Origin: Mycolicibacillus koreensis
GTDB taxonomy: Bacteria; Actinomycetota; Actinomycetes; Mycobacteriales; Mycobacteriaceae
NCBI RefSeq assembly: GCF_002104795.1
Contig: NZ_NCXO01000013.1
Coordinates: 1 to 64,000 of the forward strand
Direction: 5' to 3'
DNA: 64,000 bases
The notes under the pieces were generated by a model. That model made no database searches and had not been told where the DNA came from. It worked only from the letters and a program-made list of their open reading frames with translations. Numbering within the stretch: the stretch's first letter is position 1; every line of letters begins with the position of its first letter. Positions 32,941-43,504 of the stretch are shown here, one piece after another. Both the position numbers and the translations under genes were made by a program.

Positions 32941-34098
32941 GTGCTGAACAGCGGTGAATCGCTTCGCGCCGCGGGTCCGGCCCCGGCTGGGACCACCGCT
33001 GGAAACACCCCTGGGACCACCGCTGGAAACACCGCCCTGACCACCGCTATCGCGGTCGCGCTGACCGTGGCGTTCGCCACCGGCTGCACCAGCGACGACA
33101 CCGCCGCGCCCACCGAGTCGATGACATCGGTGATCACCAGCACCACCACGATCGCCGGGGCCGGGGTGCTGGGCAACCAGCGCCGCCCCGACGAGTCCTG
33201 CGCCCCCGAGCCGGCGCCGGCCGACCCGGGGTCCTCGCTGCGCACGGTCACCAACGCCGAGGGCGTCGACCCGGAGACCGTCGAGGTGCCCGCCGACCCG
33301 CAGCGCATCGTGGCGCTGGCCATCGATCAGCTCGACGCGCTGTGCGCACTGGGGCTGCAGTCACGCCTGGTCGGCGTGGGAGTGCCGCCACCCTCCTACC
33401 TGGGCGCCGTGGTGCACGACACGCCCGGCGTGGGACCGCGCGACACCCCGGATCCGGGGGCGATCGAGGCCGCCGACCCGGAGCTGATCCTCGGCTCGGT
33501 GCCGGGCAGCCAGCAGGTCTGCCCCGAGTTGGCGGCGATCGCACCGACCGTGCTCACCGGGGCGGACGGGGCGCGCTGGCAGGCCACGTTGCGTGCGGTC
33601 GCCGCGGCGACCGGGCGCGCCGAGGCGGTCGACGGGTTGCTCGACCGGTTCGCCGAGGACGCCGCCCGGGGCGGCGCCGAGGCCGATACGGCGCACTATC
33701 AGGCCTCGATCGTGCAGCTCACCGAGGACAGCGTGCGGGTCTACGGGGCGGTGAACTTCCCCGCCACGGTGCTCAAAGCCGCCGGATTGGACCGCCCGGC
33801 GGCGCAGCGGTTCACCGATAAGCCGTTTGTGGAGATTGCGGCCGACGCTGCGGCGCTGCAGGGCGACGCCGACCTGTCGGCCGCCGACGCCGACATCATC
33901 TACGTGTCGTTCGACTCGCCGGCCGCCAAGGACCGCGCCCCCGCGGTGTTCGACAGCCCCGCGTGGCGGGCGTTGGCGGCCAACCGCGACAACCGGGTGT
34001 TCATCGTCAACAACGAGGTGTGGCACCTCGGCCAGGGCTTGGTCGCCGCCTACGGGGTGCTCGACGACTTGCAGTGGGTCAACGCGCCGATCAACTGA
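32941..34098 (+). CDS. fecB: Iron-siderophore-type periplasmic binding lipoprotein (FecB-like)
   Basis: Substrate-binding protein of the FecB/BtuF class. From GTG 32941 it has 385 residues; ATG 32893 is also in frame and the start is uncertain. A hydrophobic stretch ends at the lipobox-like AFATGC (Cys near residue 49). The mature part closely follows M. tuberculosis FecB (Rv3044): IAGAGVLGNQRRPDESC, QRIVALAIDQLDALCALGLQSRLVG, ASIVQLTEDSVRVYGAVNFPATVLKAAGLDRPAAQRFTDK, NRDNRVFIVNNEVW, DDLQWVNAPIN. The N-region before the signal helix is unusually long and contains an 8-codon tandem repeat. Divergent from ctaD; its 3' end overlaps the convergent DUF4139 gene by eight bases. Confidence 0.9.
   Translation: MLNSGESLRAAGPAPAGTTAGNTPGTTAGNTALTTAIAVALTVAFATGCTSDDTAAPTESMTSVITSTTTIAGAGVLGNQRRPDESCAPEPAPADPGSSLRTVTNAEGVDPETVEVPADPQRIVALAIDQLDALCALGLQSRLVGVGVPPPSYLGAVVHDTPGVGPRDTPDPGAIEAADPELILGSVPGSQQVCPELAAIAPTVLTGADGARWQATLRAVAAATGRAEAVDGLLDRFAEDAARGGAEADTAHYQASIVQLTEDSVRVYGAVNFPATVLKAAGLDRPAAQRFTDKPFVEIAADAAALQGDADLSAADADIIYVSFDSPAAKDRAPAVFDSPAWRALAANRDNRVFIVNNEVWHLGQGLVAAYGVLDDLQWVNAPIN
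32988..33033 (+). repeat. 24-base tandem repeat in the fecB 5' region
   Basis: The 22 bases at 32988-33009 (TGGGACCACCGCTGG...) recur exactly at 33012-33033, a 24-base period that adds the residues GTTAGNTP/GTTAGNTA ahead of the signal helix. Confidence 0.9.
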
Positions 34099-35980
34099 TC
34101 AGCCGGTGCAGTGCGTCAGTGGCCGCCGTTCGCGCGGCGTCGGCCTCCGCGCGCAGCCGGTGGACCTGCGTGTCGAGCTCACCGACCCGATCCTGCAGGC
34201 CCGCGAGTTCACCGACCTGACGCGACCGCAGCCGGCCCTCGTCGCCGTCGGTGCCGAGCACCGAAAGTTGCTCGGTGATGCGGTGCTGCGCCTCGTAGAG
34301 GTCTGCACGCGTCGCCTCGGTCTGCTCCCGCTGCCCATCGAGGCGGCCGGCCTGCTCCCAGTGCGCCAACACCCCCGACAGCGCCGCGACGGTCTCGGCG
34401 TCCAACGAGCGACCGGCCAGCCAGGACTCCAGGCGCCCCGGCGCGAGGTCCTCGTAATCGATTTCGCGACGCACCGGCCAGGCCTCCACCACGGTCGCCT
34501 CCGCGAGCTGGTGTGCCGGCACCGCCACCCGGAAGCGGTGCCAGTCGGGATCTGCCCCGTCTTCCCCCTCCTCGCCGTCTTCGCCGTCGAGGGTCGCCCC
34601 GTCGTGGTCGGCGATGTGGTGGCCGACCACCCGGGGCACCTCGAAGATCACCTCGACGGGGTGATCGTGGTCGTTCTGCGCGCGCAGGGTGTGCCGGCGT
34701 TCTTCGCGGCACTCCTCGATGAGCGCCTCGCTCGCCAGCCGCACCCGGGTGGTGACGGTGTGGTGGCGTTCGACGGCACTGCAGCGCACGGCCAGGTCCT
34801 TGGCGAAGCCCAGCCGCACCGGTGCGCCCCGGGCGGTGAAATCGACCATCGCCTCCCCGGCGTACCCGTCGTGTTCGTAGACGACCGCGGGCCCTTCCTC
34901 CAGCACCAGGTCAGTGGTGTTGGAGAACGCCAACGCAACCTCGGGCGCGGGCCCGAATCCCTGGCGCCACACCAGCTCTCGGTGCACATCGGACACCGAA
35001 GCCACCGCCAACGGCACCATCGCCGCGCCGCCACGTTTCAGCGAGATCGGGCTGGTGAGCCGGTATTCGAAATACTGTCCGCGGTCGGCGCTCGCCACCT
35101 CCTCGGCGGCCTGCTCGTAGGCGTCGACACCGGTGAGCATGGCCGCCGAGCGCACCATGGCGCCGGGCGGTTGCGGCGCGAACACCCGCTCGCGCTCCTC
35201 GCGAGCCACCCGATGCACACGACGTGCTTGGTAGAGGTCGATCTCGAACGAGATCGGTTGGCCGGTGGTCAATGTCACCTCGACATCGGTGAGGTCCTCA
35301 TCGATCGGGTTGTGCAGAATTCCCATCGCGGCCAACCGCAACCGATCACCGTCGCTGAGGATGCGATACGACACCCGCCACATCGGTGCCGCCACCAGAT
35401 AGGCGATCCGCGCGTCGCGCGCCTTCCCGCGCACCGCCACGCCCACCTCGCAGTTCGCCCCGCCGGTGGCCGCCCGGAACCGGTCGATCAGGTACTCCAG
35501 GTCCGCGCGGGAGGAATCGTCGAGCATCGTCAGCCCGTCGGCCTCGGCCAGGTCGACCAGCCCGATCTCGCCGGCGTCGGTGCGCAGCACCAGGTGGCGC
35601 CCGGTGCCGGTGGCAGAGCGGTGATGATCGGCGCCGTCGTCCACACCGATCACCTCGCCGCGATGCCGACGCGCACCGCAACGCACCTCCACGGCACGGC
35701 CGCGCAGCCCGTCGAGCAACCCCAGCAGCGCCTTGCCGCTGTCGAACCGCAGGCGACGGTCGGCCAACTGCTCGTCGGGGTCGGCCGGGGTGTCGAAGGT
35801 GATCGCGCCCATCGACACCTGACCGTCGGCGACATCGAGGACCAGCGATTTCAGCACGTCTTTCATGTCCTCGCGGCGGAAGGTCAGGCTGAATTCCCCG
35901 TCGATCGGCCCGCGTCGGTCGACGAAGGCCATGCCGTGCTTGTAGAGGACCAGACGCGTCACCGGGGGCCGAGGGCTCAT
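34091..35980 (-). CDS. DUF4139-domain protein of unknown function
   Basis: 629 residues from ATG 35980 (MSPRPPVTRLVLYKHG); a longer in-frame start would cross the adhC promoter and is rejected. It has the build of the DUF4139 family: an N-terminal beta-rich domain (LVLYKHGMAFVDRRGPIDGEFSLTF), then WRVSYRILSDGDRLRLAAMGILHNPIDEDLTDVEVTLTTGQPISFEIDLY, a classic DUF4139 segment, and further beta repeats (ISLKRGGAAMVPL, TTDLVLEEGPAVVYEHDGYAGEAMVDF). The C-terminal about 80 residues are a predicted coiled coil (LSVLGTDGDEGRLRSRQVGELAGLQDRVGELDTQVHRLRAEADAA). No signal peptide or TM helix, so cytoplasmic. The function of the family in bacteria is not established. Not at this place in M. tuberculosis. 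Confidence 0.8.
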   Translation of the reverse strand: MSPRPPVTRLVLYKHGMAFVDRRGPIDGEFSLTFRREDMKDVLKSLVLDVADGQVSMGAITFDTPADPDEQLADRRLRFDSGKALLGLLDGLRGRAVEVRCGARRHRGEVIGVDDGADHHRSATGTGRHLVLRTDAGEIGLVDLAEADGLTMLDDSSRADLEYLIDRFRAATGGANCEVGVAVRGKARDARIAYLVAAPMWRVSYRILSDGDRLRLAAMGILHNPIDEDLTDVEVTLTTGQPISFEIDLYQARRVHRVAREERERVFAPQPPGAMVRSAAMLTGVDAYEQAAEEVASADRGQYFEYRLTSPISLKRGGAAMVPLAVASVSDVHRELVWRQGFGPAPEVALAFSNTTDLVLEEGPAVVYEHDGYAGEAMVDFTARGAPVRLGFAKDLAVRCSAVERHHTVTTRVRLASEALIEECREERRHTLRAQNDHDHPVEVIFEVPRVVGHHIADHDGATLDGEDGEEGEDGADPDWHRFRVAVPAHQLAEATVVEAWPVRREIDYEDLAPGRLESWLAGRSLDAETVAALSGVLAHWEQAGRLDGQREQTEATRADLYEAQHRITEQLSVLGTDGDEGRLRSRQVGELAGLQDRVGELDTQVHRLRAEADAARTAATDALHRLIS

Positions 35981-36109
35981 GCGGTGACGATATCGGTCGG
36001 CGCCGACACCGTCGGGGCGTTCGGGGGCGGGCGTGCGGGTTATCGTTGCGGTCCTTGCGCCCCTACCGTGGGAACTGCGCCGCGGTCGGGCCACGGGCCG
36101 CCCCAGAAA

Positions 36110-36164
36110 ATTTAACTTCGCTAAGCTATACAATGAGGCGTTGGGGCCGGCACGGGGCCGGCAC
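36110..36164 (+). promoter_or_regulatory. AT-rich promoter region and tandem repeat in the adhC leader
   Basis: A short AT-rich island (AAAATTTAACTT, 36107-36118) contains TATACA at 36127-36132, a good mycobacterial -10; no clear -35 is seen. Just downstream, GGGGCCGGCAC is repeated exactly in tandem (36143-36153 and 36154-36164), lying within the predicted 5' leader about 80-100 bases before the adhC start. Confidence 0.4.
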
Positions 36165-36240
36165 GACCGGTGTCAACCGGGGCTGAGCCGCCTGCCCGCC
36201 GTGACGGACACGTAACCGCAACCAACAGAGGGATCCCGAC

Positions 36241-37287
36241 ATGAGCACAACCGTTTCCGCCTACGCCGCCACCTCGGCGACTGAACCGCTGGTCAAGACC
36301 ACGATCCCGCGCCGGGCACCCGGCCCGCACGACGTGGCCATCGACATCAAGTTCGCCGGGATCTGCCACTCCGACATCCACACCGTCAAGGCCGAGTGGG
36401 GCACCCCGCGTTACCCGGTGGTGCCCGGCCACGAGATCGCCGGGGTGGTGACCGCCGTGGGCTCGGAGGTGAGCAACTACCAGGTGGGCGACCGTGTCGG
36501 GGTGGGCTGTTTCGTCGACTCGTGCCGCGAGTGCCCCAGCTGTGTGGCCGGACTCGAGCAGTACTGCACCGGGGGCGGGATGACCGGCACCTACAACGCG
36601 ATCGGCCGTGACGGCGAGCCCACCCAGGGCGGCTACAGCCAGGCGATCGTCGTCGACGAGAACTACGTGCTGCGCATCCCCGATCAGATCCCGCTGGATG
36701 CCGCCGCGCCACTGCTCTGCGCCGGGATCACGCTGTTCTCGCCGCTGCGGCACTGGCAGGCCGGCCCCGGCAAGCACATCGCCATCGTCGGTCTCGGCGG
36801 GCTCGGCCACATGGGCGTCAAGCTGGCCGCCGCGATGGGCGCGGAGGTCACCGTGCTGTCGCAGTCGCTGAAGAAGATGGAGGACGGCCTGCGTCTGGGC
36901 GCCAACCACTACTACGCCACCTCCGATCCGGACACGTTCAAGAAGCTGCGCAACAACTTCGACGTCATCCTCAACACGGTCTCGGCGAACCTCGACCTGG
37001 GCGCCTACCTGAACCTGCTGAAGGTCGACGGGACGCTGGTGGAGCTGGGCATGCCCGAGCAGCCGATGAGCGTTCCGCCGTTCCCGCTGGCCGGGATGCG
37101 CCGCAGCCTGTCGGGCTCGATGATCGGTGGGATCGCCGAAACCCAGGAGATGCTGGACTTCTGCGCCGAGCACGACGTGCGCCCGGAGATCGAGATCATC
37201 GACGCCGACTACGTCAACACCGCCTACGAGCGGGTGTTGGCCTCCGACGTGCGCTACCGCTTCGTGATCGACACCGCGACGATCTGA
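36241..37287 (+). CDS. adhC: Zinc-dependent NADP alcohol dehydrogenase (AdhC-type)
   Basis: 348 residues, cinnamyl/sinapyl-alcohol dehydrogenase class of the MDR superfamily, ortholog of Rv3045. Catalytic zinc ligands C42 (GICHSD), H64 (PGHE) and C160 (LLCAGIT); structural zinc ligands C95, C98, C101 and C109. Cofactor fold GLGGLGHMG, followed by SQSLKK, where the Ser/Lys region is expected for NADP. Reduces a range of aldehydes with NADPH in mycobacteria. An AGAGGGA ribosome site precedes the ATG. Confidence 0.95.
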   Translation: MSTTVSAYAATSATEPLVKTTIPRRAPGPHDVAIDIKFAGICHSDIHTVKAEWGTPRYPVVPGHEIAGVVTAVGSEVSNYQVGDRVGVGCFVDSCRECPSCVAGLEQYCTGGGMTGTYNAIGRDGEPTQGGYSQAIVVDENYVLRIPDQIPLDAAAPLLCAGITLFSPLRHWQAGPGKHIAIVGLGGLGHMGVKLAAAMGAEVTVLSQSLKKMEDGLRLGANHYYATSDPDTFKKLRNNFDVILNTVSANLDLGAYLNLLKVDGTLVELGMPEQPMSVPPFPLAGMRRSLSGSMIGGIAETQEMLDFCAEHDVRPEIEIIDADYVNTAYERVLASDVRYRFVIDTATI

Positions 37288-37330
37288 GCCGCCGGCGCGC
37301 CGAGCCGCTGACAACGCCGCTGACAACGCC

Positions 37331-37359
37331 GAGGGGGGCACCGTATCGGTGCCCCCCTC
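37331..37359. terminator. Bidirectional terminator between adhC and nrdF
   Basis: A perfect 13-bp stem (37331-37343 with 37347-37359; GAGGGGGGCACCG arm) with a 3-base loop, placed between two convergent genes. Confidence 0.88.
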
Positions 37360-37384
37360 GCGTCGCGTCAGCGTGGTGCCGCGC

Positions 37385-38392
<1,008 letters not shown>

Positions 38393-38467
38393 TCAGACAC
38401 TACCCGTTGTGGGCGACAACGTGCGTCAACACAACAACTTGTGGTCGCGTGTCGTGTCCGGCCGGCG

Positions 38468-39202
38468 TCAGCTGGCCGCTCGGCGCACGACGGCGGCGTG
38501 GATGGGCTGCGCCGGGTCGATGACGACACCGACCAGCGCGGCGGTGCTGATGACCGTGCCCGACAGGATGACGCTGAGATGCTCGACGAAGGCCTGTTGG
38601 GCCATCCGCCGCGGGCTGGCGGTCTCCGAGCCGAGCCACCAGTCGGTCGCCGAGGCGACCGATCCGAACGTGGTGAACGCGGCGAGCTCGACCACGTCGG
38701 GATCCAGTTCCAGCTCTCGGAGCTCATTGCTGAACAGCTCGGCGATGGCCAGCATGATCTCGCGGCCCTCCTGCAGGGCGCGCTGGGTGGCCGCGGTCTG
38801 CTCGGTGAACCGGCCCAGCAGCAGAAACCGCAACACGTTGGGGTGCTCGTCGACCAGTCGGACGTACTGCTCGACGCCCTTGCGGATCACCTCGTCGGCG
38901 GAGTCGGTGGCCAGGTCGATGGCGGGGTAGATCGCCGCCCACAACATGTCGCGCATCCGCTCGCTGACGGCCTGGAACAGGTCGGCCTTGTCGGCGAAGT
39001 GCCGGTAGATCTTCGGCTTCGCGGTGCCGGCCTCCTCGGCGATCTCGCGCACGCTGATCTCCGGGCCCCGCCGATCGATCGCCCGGAACGCCGCGTCGAC
39101 GATCTCGGCGCGGACCTTCTTGCGATGCTCACGCCACCGCTCCCGCCGCGCGTCGACCTTGACGGGCGGGGCGGCGTCGGCGGGCCGGGACGGTCTGCGC
39201 AC
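38468..39202 (-). CDS. TetR-family transcriptional regulator (Rv3050c-type)
   Basis: 244 residues from GTG 39202 (VRRPSRPADAA), close in length to Rv3050c; a longer in-frame start would cover the divergent promoter and is rejected. HTH in residues 50-85: ISVREIAEEAGTAKPKIYRHFADKADLF. The C-terminal ligand domain is helical (LLLGRFTEQTAATQRALQEGREIMLAIAELFSNELRE). Its targets are unknown. The divergent geranylgeranyl-reductase-like gene starts 166 bases away and is a natural candidate. Confidence 0.88.
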   Translation of the reverse strand: MRRPSRPADAAPPVKVDARRERWREHRKKVRAEIVDAAFRAIDRRGPEISVREIAEEAGTAKPKIYRHFADKADLFQAVSERMRDMLWAAIYPAIDLATDSADEVIRKGVEQYVRLVDEHPNVLRFLLLGRFTEQTAATQRALQEGREIMLAIAELFSNELRELELDPDVVELAAFTTFGSVASATDWWLGSETASPRRMAQQAFVEHLSVILSGTVISTAALVGVVIDPAQPIHAAVVRRAAS

Positions 39203-39368
39203 GCCCGATACTCTACTCGCCCACCCCGGCCGGTACGGTGGTTGACCTGCCCGGACCGGTCGCCGACGACGAGCGAGCACCGGCCGGGAGCCGATGGGGG
39301 GATTTTCCCTGACCCGCCGACGTCGGTAGCGTGGGCGAGGCGTTCCACCACCGAAGGGCTGAACACGG

Positions 39369-40550
39369 GTGAGCAAACAGTTCGATCTCGCGATCGTCGG
39401 CGGCGGCCCGGCAGGGTCGGCCGCGGCGTGGCAGGCGCGGCAATCCGGCGCCTCGGTGGTCGTGTTGGACAAGGCCCAGTTCCCGCGCGACAAGCCCTGC
39501 GGCGACGGGCTGACCGCGCGCGCTGTCAGCTACCTGCAGAAGATGGGCCTGGCCGAGGAGGTCGCCACCTTCCACCGGGTCAACCGGGTCACGGTGTTCA
39601 GCCCGTCGCGCTGGGAGCTGAGTTTCCCGCGCCGCCCGGGCATGCCCGATCACGGCCACACCGTCAGCCGCACCGTGCTCGACACGATGCTGCTGCGCCA
39701 CGCCGCCGCCGCCGGTGCGGAGGTGCGGGAATCCGCGGAGGTGGCCGGACCGGTCCTCGACGAGCGCGGCCGAGTCACCGGGGTGCAACTCAAGGGCGGT
39801 GAGACGGTGTCGGCCGACGCGGTGATCGCCGCCGACGGCGCCTACTCCCCCATCAAGCGGGCCCTGAAGCTCGACTCGGCCTACAACGGCTACTCCGCGA
39901 TCGCGATCCGCGCCGAGATGCAGGCCAACCGGCCCGACTCCGACAGCCTCGACATCTACCTCCGGCTGCGCTTCGACGGCGACCAGCTGCCCGGCTACGG
40001 CTGGGTGTTCCCGATGGGCGACGGCCGGTTCAACATCGGGCTGGGCTACGTCAACAGCTACAAGAACTGGCAATCCATCAACGCCACCGCATTCCTGGGC
40101 GAGTTCATGCGCACACTGCCGGCGGACTGGGAGCTGCCCGCCGTCGAAGAACTCAAGAAGGCCAAAGGGGTTCGCGCGTGGCGCCTGCCGATGGGATTCA
40201 CCGCCTGGCCGCCGTGGCGGCCCGGGGTGCTGTTCGCCGGGGACGCACTGGGCGCGGGCAAGCCGGCCTCCGGGGCGGGCATCTCCAAGGCGCTGGAGTC
40301 CGGCATGGCGGCCGGCGAGTGCGCGGTGGCGGCGCTGACCAACGCCGGGCCCGACGACTTCACCAACTACGCCCAGCGGATGCAGGACGCTTGGGGCCGC
40401 GAGTACCGGCGCGGGCGCTACTTCCATCAGCTTCTGGGCTATCCGCGAATCGCCGATGCCGGTGTGCGGCTGATCGACAACGCCGCCTTCCGTGACCGGA
40501 TGCTCAAGGCGCTGTACAGAAAAGCCCAGGGCCCGGCGCACCGCTACTGA
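39369..40550 (+). CDS. FAD-dependent geranylgeranyl reductase family oxidoreductase
   Basis: 393 residues. FAD-binding GxGxxG at the N-terminus (DLAIVGGGPAGSAAAWQA), then VVVLDKAQFPRDKPCGDGLTARAV, the PCGDG signature of the geranylgeranyl reductase / digeranylgeranyl-glycerophospholipid reductase family, which saturates isoprenoid double bonds. AADGAYSPIKRAL and GYGWVFPMGDGRFNIGLGYV are further family motifs, and LFAGDALGAGKPASGAGISKAL binds FAD. Mycobacterial MenJ, the menaquinone beta-isoprene reductase, is a distant relative of the same build. Substrate here unknown: menaquinone, polyprenol or carotenoid-like. Confidence 0.85.
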   Translation: MSKQFDLAIVGGGPAGSAAAWQARQSGASVVVLDKAQFPRDKPCGDGLTARAVSYLQKMGLAEEVATFHRVNRVTVFSPSRWELSFPRRPGMPDHGHTVSRTVLDTMLLRHAAAAGAEVRESAEVAGPVLDERGRVTGVQLKGGETVSADAVIAADGAYSPIKRALKLDSAYNGYSAIAIRAEMQANRPDSDSLDIYLRLRFDGDQLPGYGWVFPMGDGRFNIGLGYVNSYKNWQSINATAFLGEFMRTLPADWELPAVEELKKAKGVRAWRLPMGFTAWPPWRPGVLFAGDALGAGKPASGAGISKALESGMAAGECAVAALTNAGPDDFTNYAQRMQDAWGREYRRGRYFHQLLGYPRIADAGVRLIDNAAFRDRMLKALYRKAQGPAHRY

Positions 40551-40595
40551 GCGGCTACCGGGTGCACACCATGATCGCGTCGCACCGGGCCGGCC

Positions 40596-40832
40596 ATGAC
40601 CAGGCGTAGGTTCGCGATCACCCTCACCGTGGTCGTGGTGGTTTTCGCCTTGCTCGCCGTGCCGGTCAAAAGCATCTGCCCTTACGGCCCCTGCTCGTCA
40701 GCGCCCGACGCGCAGGGAGTCCACCGCTACTATGAGACCGCACCGTTCGGTGTCCTCCTGATCGAGACGGTCAGCGGCGTGCATCTTCCGATTCGGTATG
40801 ACTCCGGGGAGGACATCGAACCGGTCGACTGA
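40596..40832 (+). CDS. Small exported or membrane-anchored protein
   Basis: 78 residues: basic start MTRRRF, one hydrophobic helix (about 7-24), then a short domain with CPYGPC, which could form a disulfide outside the membrane. No family recognised. It is 45 bases after the reductase gene on the same strand and may be co-transcribed. Real by its signal-like N-terminus; otherwise little support. Confidence 0.5.
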   Translation: MTRRRFAITLTVVVVVFALLAVPVKSICPYGPCSSAPDAQGVHRYYETAPFGVLLIETVSGVHLPIRYDSGEDIEPVD

Positions 40833-40866
40833 CCGTAACCGCCACAGATCCGGTGGGCGAACGGCG

Positions 40867-43035
40867 TCACAGCATGCAGGACACGCAGCCCTCGACCTCG
40901 GTGCCCTCCAGCGCCATCTGACGCAACCGGATGTAGTAGAGCGTCTTGATGCCCTTGCGCCAGGCGTAGATCTGCGCCTTGTTCACATCACGGGTGGTGG
41001 CGGTGTCCTTGAAGAACAGCGTCAGGCTCAGCCCCTGGTCCACGTGCTGGGTGGCCGCGGCGTAGGTGTCGATGATCTTCTCGTAGCCGATCTCGTAGGC
41101 GTCCTGGTAGTACTCCAGGTTGTCGTTGGTCATGTACGGCGCCGGGTAGTAGACCCGGCCGATCTTGCCCTCCTTGCGGATCTCCACCTTCGACACGATC
41201 GGGTGGATCGACGACGTCGAGTGGTTGATGTAGGAGATCGACCCGGTCGGCGGCACCGCCTGCAGGTTCTGGTTGTAGATGCCGTGCGCGGCCACCGATT
41301 CCTTCAACCGCCGCCAGTCGTTCTGGTCGGGGATGCGGATGCCGGCGTCAGCGAACAGGCGACGCACCTTGTCGGTCTTGGGCTCCCAGATACCCTCGGT
41401 GTACTTGTCGAAGAACTCACCGGAGGCGTAGGTGGAGCGCTCGAAACCGGAGAAGTGCGTACCCCGTTCGATCGCAATGCGATTCGAGGCGCGCAGGGCG
41501 TGGTAGAGCACCGTGTAGAAGTAGATGTTGGTGAAGTCGATGCCTTCCTCGGAACCGTAGAAGATACGCTCCCGCGCCAGGTAGCCGTGCAGGTTCATCT
41601 GCCCCAACCCGATCGCGTGGGACTCGTTGTTGCCCTGCTCGATCGAGGGCACCGACGCGATGTTGGTCTGATCGGAGACCGCGGTCAGCGCCCGGATCGC
41701 CACCTCGATCGACTGCGCGAAGTCCGGCGAGTCCATCGTCTTGGCGACGTTCATCGAGCCCAGGTTGCACGAGATGTCCTTGCCCACCTTGGCATACGAC
41801 AGGTCCTCGTTGAACAGTGACGGCGTGGAGACCTGCAGGATCTCCGAGCACAGGTTGGAGTGGGTGATCTTGCCGTCGATCGGGTTGGCCCGGTTGACGG
41901 TGTCTTCGAACATGATGTACGGATAGCCCGACTCGAACTGCAGCTCGGCGACCGTCTGGAAGAACTCCCGCGCCTTGATCTTGTGCTTGTGGATGCGCGA
42001 GTCGTCGACCATCTCGTAGTACTTCTCGGTGACGTTGATGTCGGCGAACGGCACCCCGTAGACACGCTCCACGTCGTACGGCGAGAACAGGTACATGTCC
42101 TCGTTCTTGCGGGCCAACTCGAAGGTGATGTCGGGGATCACCACACCCAGGCTCAGCGTCTTGATCCGGATCTTCTCGTCGGCGTTCTCCCGCTTGGTGT
42201 CCAAAAAGCGGTAGATGTCCGGATGGTGGGCGTGCAGGTACACCGCACCCGCCCCCTGACGCGCCCCCAGCTGGTTGGCGTAGGAGAACGAGTCCTCCAG
42301 CAGCTTCATGATCGGGATCACCCCGGAGCTCTGGTTCTGGATGTTCTTGATCGGCGCGCCGTACTCGCGGATGTTGGTCAGCAGCAATGCCACTCCCCCG
42401 CCGCGCTTGGACAGCTGCAGCGCGGAGTTGATCGAGCGCCCGATCGACTCCATGTTGTCCTCGATGCGCAGCAGAAAGCAGCTGACCGGCTCCCCGCGCT
42501 GGGCCTTGCCGGAGTTGAGGAAGGTCGGGGTGGCCGGCTGGAACCGGCCGTCGATGATCTCGTCGACGAGCTGCTCGGCGAGCTTGGTGTCACCGGAGGC
42601 CAACGTCAGCGCCACCATGACCACCCGGTCCTCGAACCGTTCCAGATACCGTTTGCCGTCAAACGTTTTCAGCGTGTAGGAGGTGTAGTACTTGAACGCG
42701 CCCAGAAACGTCGGGAACCGGAACTTCTTGGCGTAGGCGCGATCCAGCAGCGTCTTGACGAAGTTGCGAGAGTACTGGTCGAGCACCTCACGCTCGTAGT
42801 AGTTCTCCCGGATCAGGTAGTCGAGCTTCTCGTCCTGGTTGTGGAAGAACACCGTGTTCTGGTTGACGTGCTGCAGGAAGTACTGACGGGCCGCGTCGAC
42901 GTCCTTGTCGAACTGGATCTTGCCGTCGACGTCGTACAGGTTCAGCATCGCGTTCAACGCGTGGTAGTCGGTCTCTCCCCCCGCGCTGGTGGCCGGCGTC
43001 GTTACAGGCTCTGCAGCTGTGACCGTTGGTGACAC
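40867..43035 (-). CDS. nrdE: Ribonucleotide reductase class Ib alpha subunit
   Basis: Reduces ribonucleoside diphosphates. The GTG start at 43035 gives [10 protein letters not shown], the conserved mycobacterial start, and 722 residues; a longer in-frame start inside nrdI is rejected. Active-site cysteine pair in [10 protein letters not shown] and the C-terminal shuttle pair CVSCML, radical-site [12 protein letters not shown] and [14 protein letters not shown]. The N-terminal ATP-cone is short, as in NrdE. It overlaps nrdI by 34 bases. Ortholog of Rv3051c. Confidence 0.97.
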   Translation of the reverse strand: MSPTVTAAEPVTTPATSAGGETDYHALNAMLNLYDVDGKIQFDKDVDAARQYFLQHVNQNTVFFHNQDEKLDYLIRENYYEREVLDQYSRNFVKTLLDRAYAKKFRFPTFLGAFKYYTSYTLKTFDGKRYLERFEDRVVMVALTLASGDTKLAEQLVDEIIDGRFQPATPTFLNSGKAQRGEPVSCFLLRIEDNMESIGRSINSALQLSKRGGGVALLLTNIREYGAPIKNIQNQSSGVIPIMKLLEDSFSYANQLGARQGAGAVYLHAHHPDIYRFLDTKRENADEKIRIKTLSLGVVIPDITFELARKNEDMYLFSPYDVERVYGVPFADINVTEKYYEMVDDSRIHKHKIKAREFFQTVAELQFESGYPYIMFEDTVNRANPIDGKITHSNLCSEILQVSTPSLFNEDLSYAKVGKDISCNLGSMNVAKTMDSPDFAQSIEVAIRALTAVSDQTNIASVPSIEQGNNESHAIGLGQMNLHGYLARERIFYGSEEGIDFTNIYFYTVLYHALRASNRIAIERGTHFSGFERSTYASGEFFDKYTEGIWEPKTDKVRRLFADAGIRIPDQNDWRRLKESVAAHGIYNQNLQAVPPTGSISYINHSTSSIHPIVSKVEIRKEGKIGRVYYPAPYMTNDNLEYYQDAYEIGYEKIIDTYAAATQHVDQGLSLTLFFKDTATTRDVNKAQIYAWRKGIKTLYYIRLRQMALEGTEVEGCVSCML

Positions 43036-43448
43036 GTTTCGTCCTTCCAGAAAGTAGCCAGTCCCTCGCGAACGGTTTCCACGTCGTCGGGGGTTCCCAT
43101 CAATTCGAAGCGATACAGGTAGGGCACCCCGCACTTGCGCGAGATGACCTCACCGGCGAAGCAGTACTCCGCACCGAAGTTGTTGTTGCCGGCGGCGATG
43201 ACGCCGCGCAGCAACGACCGGTTGTGTTCGTTGTTCAGAAACTTCTTGACCTGTTTGGGCACGTAGGCCCCGTCGTTGACATCGGGGGTGTGGCGGCCAC
43301 CGCCGTAGGTGGGCACCACCAGCACGTAGGGCTGGTCGACCTCAAGCGGGCCGTGCAGCGGAATACGCGTGGCAGGTAGGCCCAGCTTCTGCACGAAGCG
43401 GTGGGTGTTCTCCGACACGCTGGAGAAATACACCAGGTTGACGCCCAT
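43002..43448 (-). CDS. nrdI: NrdI flavodoxin-like protein
   Basis: 148 residues. FMN protein that supplies oxidant for assembly of the manganese-tyrosyl cofactor of NrdF. FMN-loop motifs: [59 protein letters not shown]. The C-terminus ([11 protein letters not shown]) overlaps the first codons of nrdE by 34 bases; the same tail is present in M. tuberculosis NrdI, so the overlap is conserved and real. Confidence 0.95.
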   Translation of the reverse strand: MGVNLVYFSSVSENTHRFVQKLGLPATRIPLHGPLEVDQPYVLVVPTYGGGRHTPDVNDGAYVPKQVKKFLNNEHNRSLLRGVIAAGNNNFGAEYCFAGEVISRKCGVPYLYRFELMGTPDDVETVREGLATFWKDETCHQRSQLQSL

Positions 43449-43504
43449 GGCTTCCCTCCTTCATCTGGCGAATACCCAACCCTCAGACGGCCGACGCCGC
43501 CCGG

